Source of the DNA: Paenibacillus pinisoli
GTDB lineage: Bacteria > Bacillota > Bacilli > Paenibacillales > Paenibacillaceae
Direction of reading: 5' to 3'
Assembly: GCF_003605435.1 (NCBI RefSeq)
Contig: NZ_QXQB01000004.1
Location: 186,001 to 250,000 of the forward strand
Length of the DNA: 64,000 bases
The notes beneath the pieces are model-generated. The model was given only the letters and a program-made list of their open reading frames with translations, had not been told where the DNA came from and did no database searches. Every line of letters begins with the position of its first letter. The stretch's first letter is position 1. Positions 61,849-64,000 of this stretch are shown here, piece after piece. The position numbers and the translations under genes are program-made.

Positions 61849-63630
61849 ATGAGTCTGCTAAAAAGAGGATTTCAATATACAATTCTGCTTACAATGCTTC
61901 TATCGCTTCTGCTAGGTTTGCATCTGCCGGCGGCGGCCGCGGCCGCGGGCGGCGCTGCGCCGATTGACGCCGTATTGGTGCTTGATGTGAGCTACTCGAT
62001 GGACAGCAGCGACCGGGAGAAGATCGGCAATGAGGCGATGAAGATGTTCATCGATATGCTGTCCGAGAAGGGAGACCGGGTCAGCATCGTAGCGTATACG
62101 GATAAGATTCAGCGAGAGAAGGCGCTGCTGGAGATCCGCTCGCCGGAGGATAAAGGAAACTTAAAATCTTTTATCGACCAATTGAATCGCGGCTCTTATA
62201 CGGATGTATCCGTAGGCCTGAAGGAAGCGGTCCAGATCCTGAAGGATGGAGCGGCAGCGAACCGCGAGCCGATAATCATCCTGCTGGCGGACGGCAACAA
62301 CGAGCTTGATCCGAAGTCCGGACGCACGGAAGCGCAATCGAACGAAGAGCGGGAGCAGGCGGTGCGCACGGCCAATGACAGCGGCATCCCGATCTACACG
62401 ATCGGCCTGAACGCTGACGGAAAGCTGAACAAGGCGGCTCTGGAGGAATTGTCGGAGCAGACGGGCGGCAAGTCGTTCGTTACCGACTCGGCGGATGACC
62501 TGCCCCAGATTCTAAGTGAAATATTCGCCAGCCACCTGGAACTGAATATCGTGCCGGTCAATTCATTTACGGCGAACGGGGATTTCCAGGATGTGAAGAT
62601 TACCGTTCCGAACAGCAATGTGCTTGAAGCGAATATCTCGATCATGTCTTCCAAGCCGGTCGAAGCGAAGCTTGTCGATCCGTCGGGCAATGCCGTTGCG
62701 ATACCGTCGGACGAGGTCGTGCTGGCTACATCGAAGAGCTACACGCTGCTTAAGCTGATCAAGCCGGTTCAAGGCGATTGGACCTTGAAAATCAAAGGCG
62801 TTAACCAGGATAAGATCGATATTAATCTGATCTTTAACTATGATTTGACGCTGGAGCTGGAGCCGCTGGCGGCGGCGGGCTATTCGAAGGGCGACAAGGT
62901 AAAGCTGAATGCTTATCTGGCCAGCAAGGGCCAGCGCCTTAGCGATGCGGAGCAATACCGCAACATGAATGCGGTTATGTTCGTCAAAGACTTAACGACC
63001 GGCAATACCGAAGAGGTAGCGATGAAGCTGGACGGCGATCACTTTGCCGGCGAATACAAGTTACCGGAGTCCCGGGACTATGAAATTATAGTCAGGGCGG
63101 AGGAGCAAAGCTTCTTCCGGGAGAGCGAGCCGGTTACGATCTCGGCATCATCCGGCAGCCCAGGCGGCACGACGAATCCGGCGGAAGTAGCGGACGACAA
63201 GCCGTTCCCGATATGGACGGTGGTCATCATTGCAGTTGCGGTCTTAGCGCTGCTGGGCGCAGGATATTGGTTCTTGGGAGTGATGAAGGAGCGCAACCGC
63301 GGTTTTGTGGGACAGCTCATTATTGAAGTCCGGGATGAAAATACAGGAGACAAAACTCCGCCGCAATACAAACGGCTAAGCCAGTTCAAAGGAAAGTTCC
63401 TGCTGCACCAGCTGCTTCAGCTCGCGCCAGAGCTGAAGGAGACGGAGAAAATCGTATTTAAGCCGGCGAACAAGGACCGGATTGCATTGCTCAACGGTTC
63501 CTTGTGCAGAGTGGAGAAGTCCGGACGGGCGGTTGGAGACGGACGCCAGCTGGAACTGCAGAGCGGCGACCGCATTACCATATCATTGACACAAGTAGAC
63601 AAGACGATCTATATCGAATATCTCGTATAA
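61849..63630 (+). CDS. Membrane-anchored vWA-domain protein
   Basis: 593 residues. Signal peptide 1-33, vWA domain (about 38-225) with complete MIDAS DVSYS (Asp46, Ser48, Ser50), Thr in GSYTDVSVG and Asp in LLADGNNE. A beta-sandwich stalk (about 235-445), one membrane helix (about 456-478, IWTVVIIAVAVLALLGAGYW), and a cytoplasmic C-terminal domain (479-593) of ubiquitin- or FHA-like beta type (QFKGKFLLHQLLQLAPE, LQSGDRITISL). TTAAGGGGGAC before ATG 61849. It could connect an extracellular ligand with the tubulin-like protein encoded 19 bp downstream. Confidence 0.88.
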   Translation: MSLLKRGFQYTILLTMLLSLLLGLHLPAAAAAAGGAAPIDAVLVLDVSYSMDSSDREKIGNEAMKMFIDMLSEKGDRVSIVAYTDKIQREKALLEIRSPEDKGNLKSFIDQLNRGSYTDVSVGLKEAVQILKDGAAANREPIIILLADGNNELDPKSGRTEAQSNEEREQAVRTANDSGIPIYTIGLNADGKLNKAALEELSEQTGGKSFVTDSADDLPQILSEIFASHLELNIVPVNSFTANGDFQDVKITVPNSNVLEANISIMSSKPVEAKLVDPSGNAVAIPSDEVVLATSKSYTLLKLIKPVQGDWTLKIKGVNQDKIDINLIFNYDLTLELEPLAAAGYSKGDKVKLNAYLASKGQRLSDAEQYRNMNAVMFVKDLTTGNTEEVAMKLDGDHFAGEYKLPESRDYEIIVRAEEQSFFRESEPVTISASSGSPGGTTNPAEVADDKPFPIWTVVIIAVAVLALLGAGYWFLGVMKERNRGFVGQLIIEVRDENTGDKTPPQYKRLSQFKGKFLLHQLLQLAPELKETEKIVFKPANKDRIALLNGSLCRVEKSGRAVGDGRQLELQSGDRITISLTQVDKTIYIEYLV

Positions 63631-63649
63631 CCAATCGGGGAGGATCACT

Positions 63650-64000
63650 ATGAAACCAATCGTAAGAGAGCATATTCAACAGCTCGACGTCTCGCTCGGC
63701 GGAGGGATCGTCAGTGAGAAGATAAGAGTAGATACGATCGACAATCCGATTCTTATCATCGGACTGGGAGGCACAGGCATTGATGCGCTGCTGCGCCTCA
63801 AATACCAGATTAACCGCCGCTTCAAGCTGCCGGAAGACCCGATCTCGAAGCGCAAGCGCGACAAGCCGGACAATGTGGAGTTTCTTGCGTTCGAGACGAA
63901 CGAACAGGACCGCAACAAGAAGTACAAAGGCATCGGCCTTGATCCGATCAACGAATTTGTGCTGCTCTCCAATGCCGAGGTTGGGGGCTTGCTGCAAAAC
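63650..64000 (+). CDS. Tubulin-like (Tubulin_2) protein, N-terminal part, cut by window edge
   Basis: 117 residues to the edge, no stop. NPILIIGLGGTGIDALLRLK (the GLGGTG loop at residues 38-43) is the N-terminal nucleotide-binding loop seen in tubulin-like/FtsZ-like proteins of the PF13809 type; VEFLAFETNEQDRN is the next strand. CGGGGAGGATC before ATG 63650. Bacterial tubulin-like proteins of this class typically exceed 1000 residues and are encoded with vWA proteins, which fits the preceding gene. The GTP-binding T4 motif lies outside the window. Confidence 0.8.
   Translation, partial: MKPIVREHIQQLDVSLGGGIVSEKIRVDTIDNPILIIGLGGTGIDALLRLKYQINRRFKLPEDPISKRKRDKPDNVEFLAFETNEQDRNKKYKGIGLDPINEFVLLSNAEVGGLLQN

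Overview
The window reads as a chromosomal segment of a Paenibacillaceae-type Firmicute of moderate GC content. The signs are strong AGGAGG-like ribosome binding sites with frequent GTG/TTG starts, sigma-A promoters, a T-box before tyrS, a PerR-like box before ahpCF, a Fur box before a siderophore transporter, lipobox lipoproteins, and many sensor kinases, ECF sigma factors and ABC systems. No rRNA, tRNA, CRISPR array, transposase or phage gene was seen, so this looks like ordinary chromosome with an unusual load of intergenic tandem repeats.

Layout: 1-7850 holds the end of a sensor kinase, then an exporter-type operon (binding lipoprotein, ATPase, HlyD-like adaptor, large FtsX-type permease, second ATPase with an AbrB-like tail) and an ECF sigma factor. 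7850-9130 is a 50-bp tandem array. 9233-14957 carries an FGE-like protein, a small P-loop kinase, a nucleotidyltransferase coupled to a UvrA paralogue, and a DUF1801 protein. 15044-18265 is a predicted ECF42-type regulon (hydrolase, two DGPF/YCII proteins, sigma factor with C-terminal extension) with two matching promoters. 18286-20030 holds a DUF1801 protein, an NmrA-like oxidoreductase and its MarR repressor with twin operators. 20149-22864 is a cytoplasmic GH9 enzyme under two LacI-type operators. 23009-25245 is ahpC-ahpF. 25250-25660 is repeats. 25684-28530 has an SRPBCC protein, a DinB protein and T-box-tyrS.

28817-33029 is a large dual-kinase hybrid sensor plus a REC-wHTH-BTAD regulator. 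33104-33895 and 40474-40833 are two copies of one composite element, a terminator followed by 51-bp hairpin repeats. They flank a DUF3817-MFS fusion, an ECF sigma/membrane protein/copper-amine-oxidase-like operon, and a LysR/MFS divergent pair. 41006-43363 is a DrrAB-type exporter with a TetR regulator; 43565-46950 is a Fur-controlled siderophore importer without its ATPase. 47091-49162 is a WYL regulator with SRPBCC and VOC genes. 49166-50917 holds GNAT, YbjQ-like and unknown genes. 51012-54692 is a MalT-like regulator and a zinc-less alcohol dehydrogenase. 54766-55647 is a FusB-type EF-G-binding protein behind a leader peptide and attenuator. 55984-60168 encodes secreted proteins, including a subtilase. 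60525-64000 is a divergent locus with a zinc-ribbon membrane protein, a 50-residue membrane peptide, a vWA membrane protein and the start of a tubulin-like protein; it runs off the right edge.

The most promising items are the vWA/tubulin-like locus, the three families of hairpin-forming repeat arrays, the ABC-AbrB fusion, the predicted drug-sensing attenuator of the FusB-like gene, and the self-consistent ECF42 regulon.
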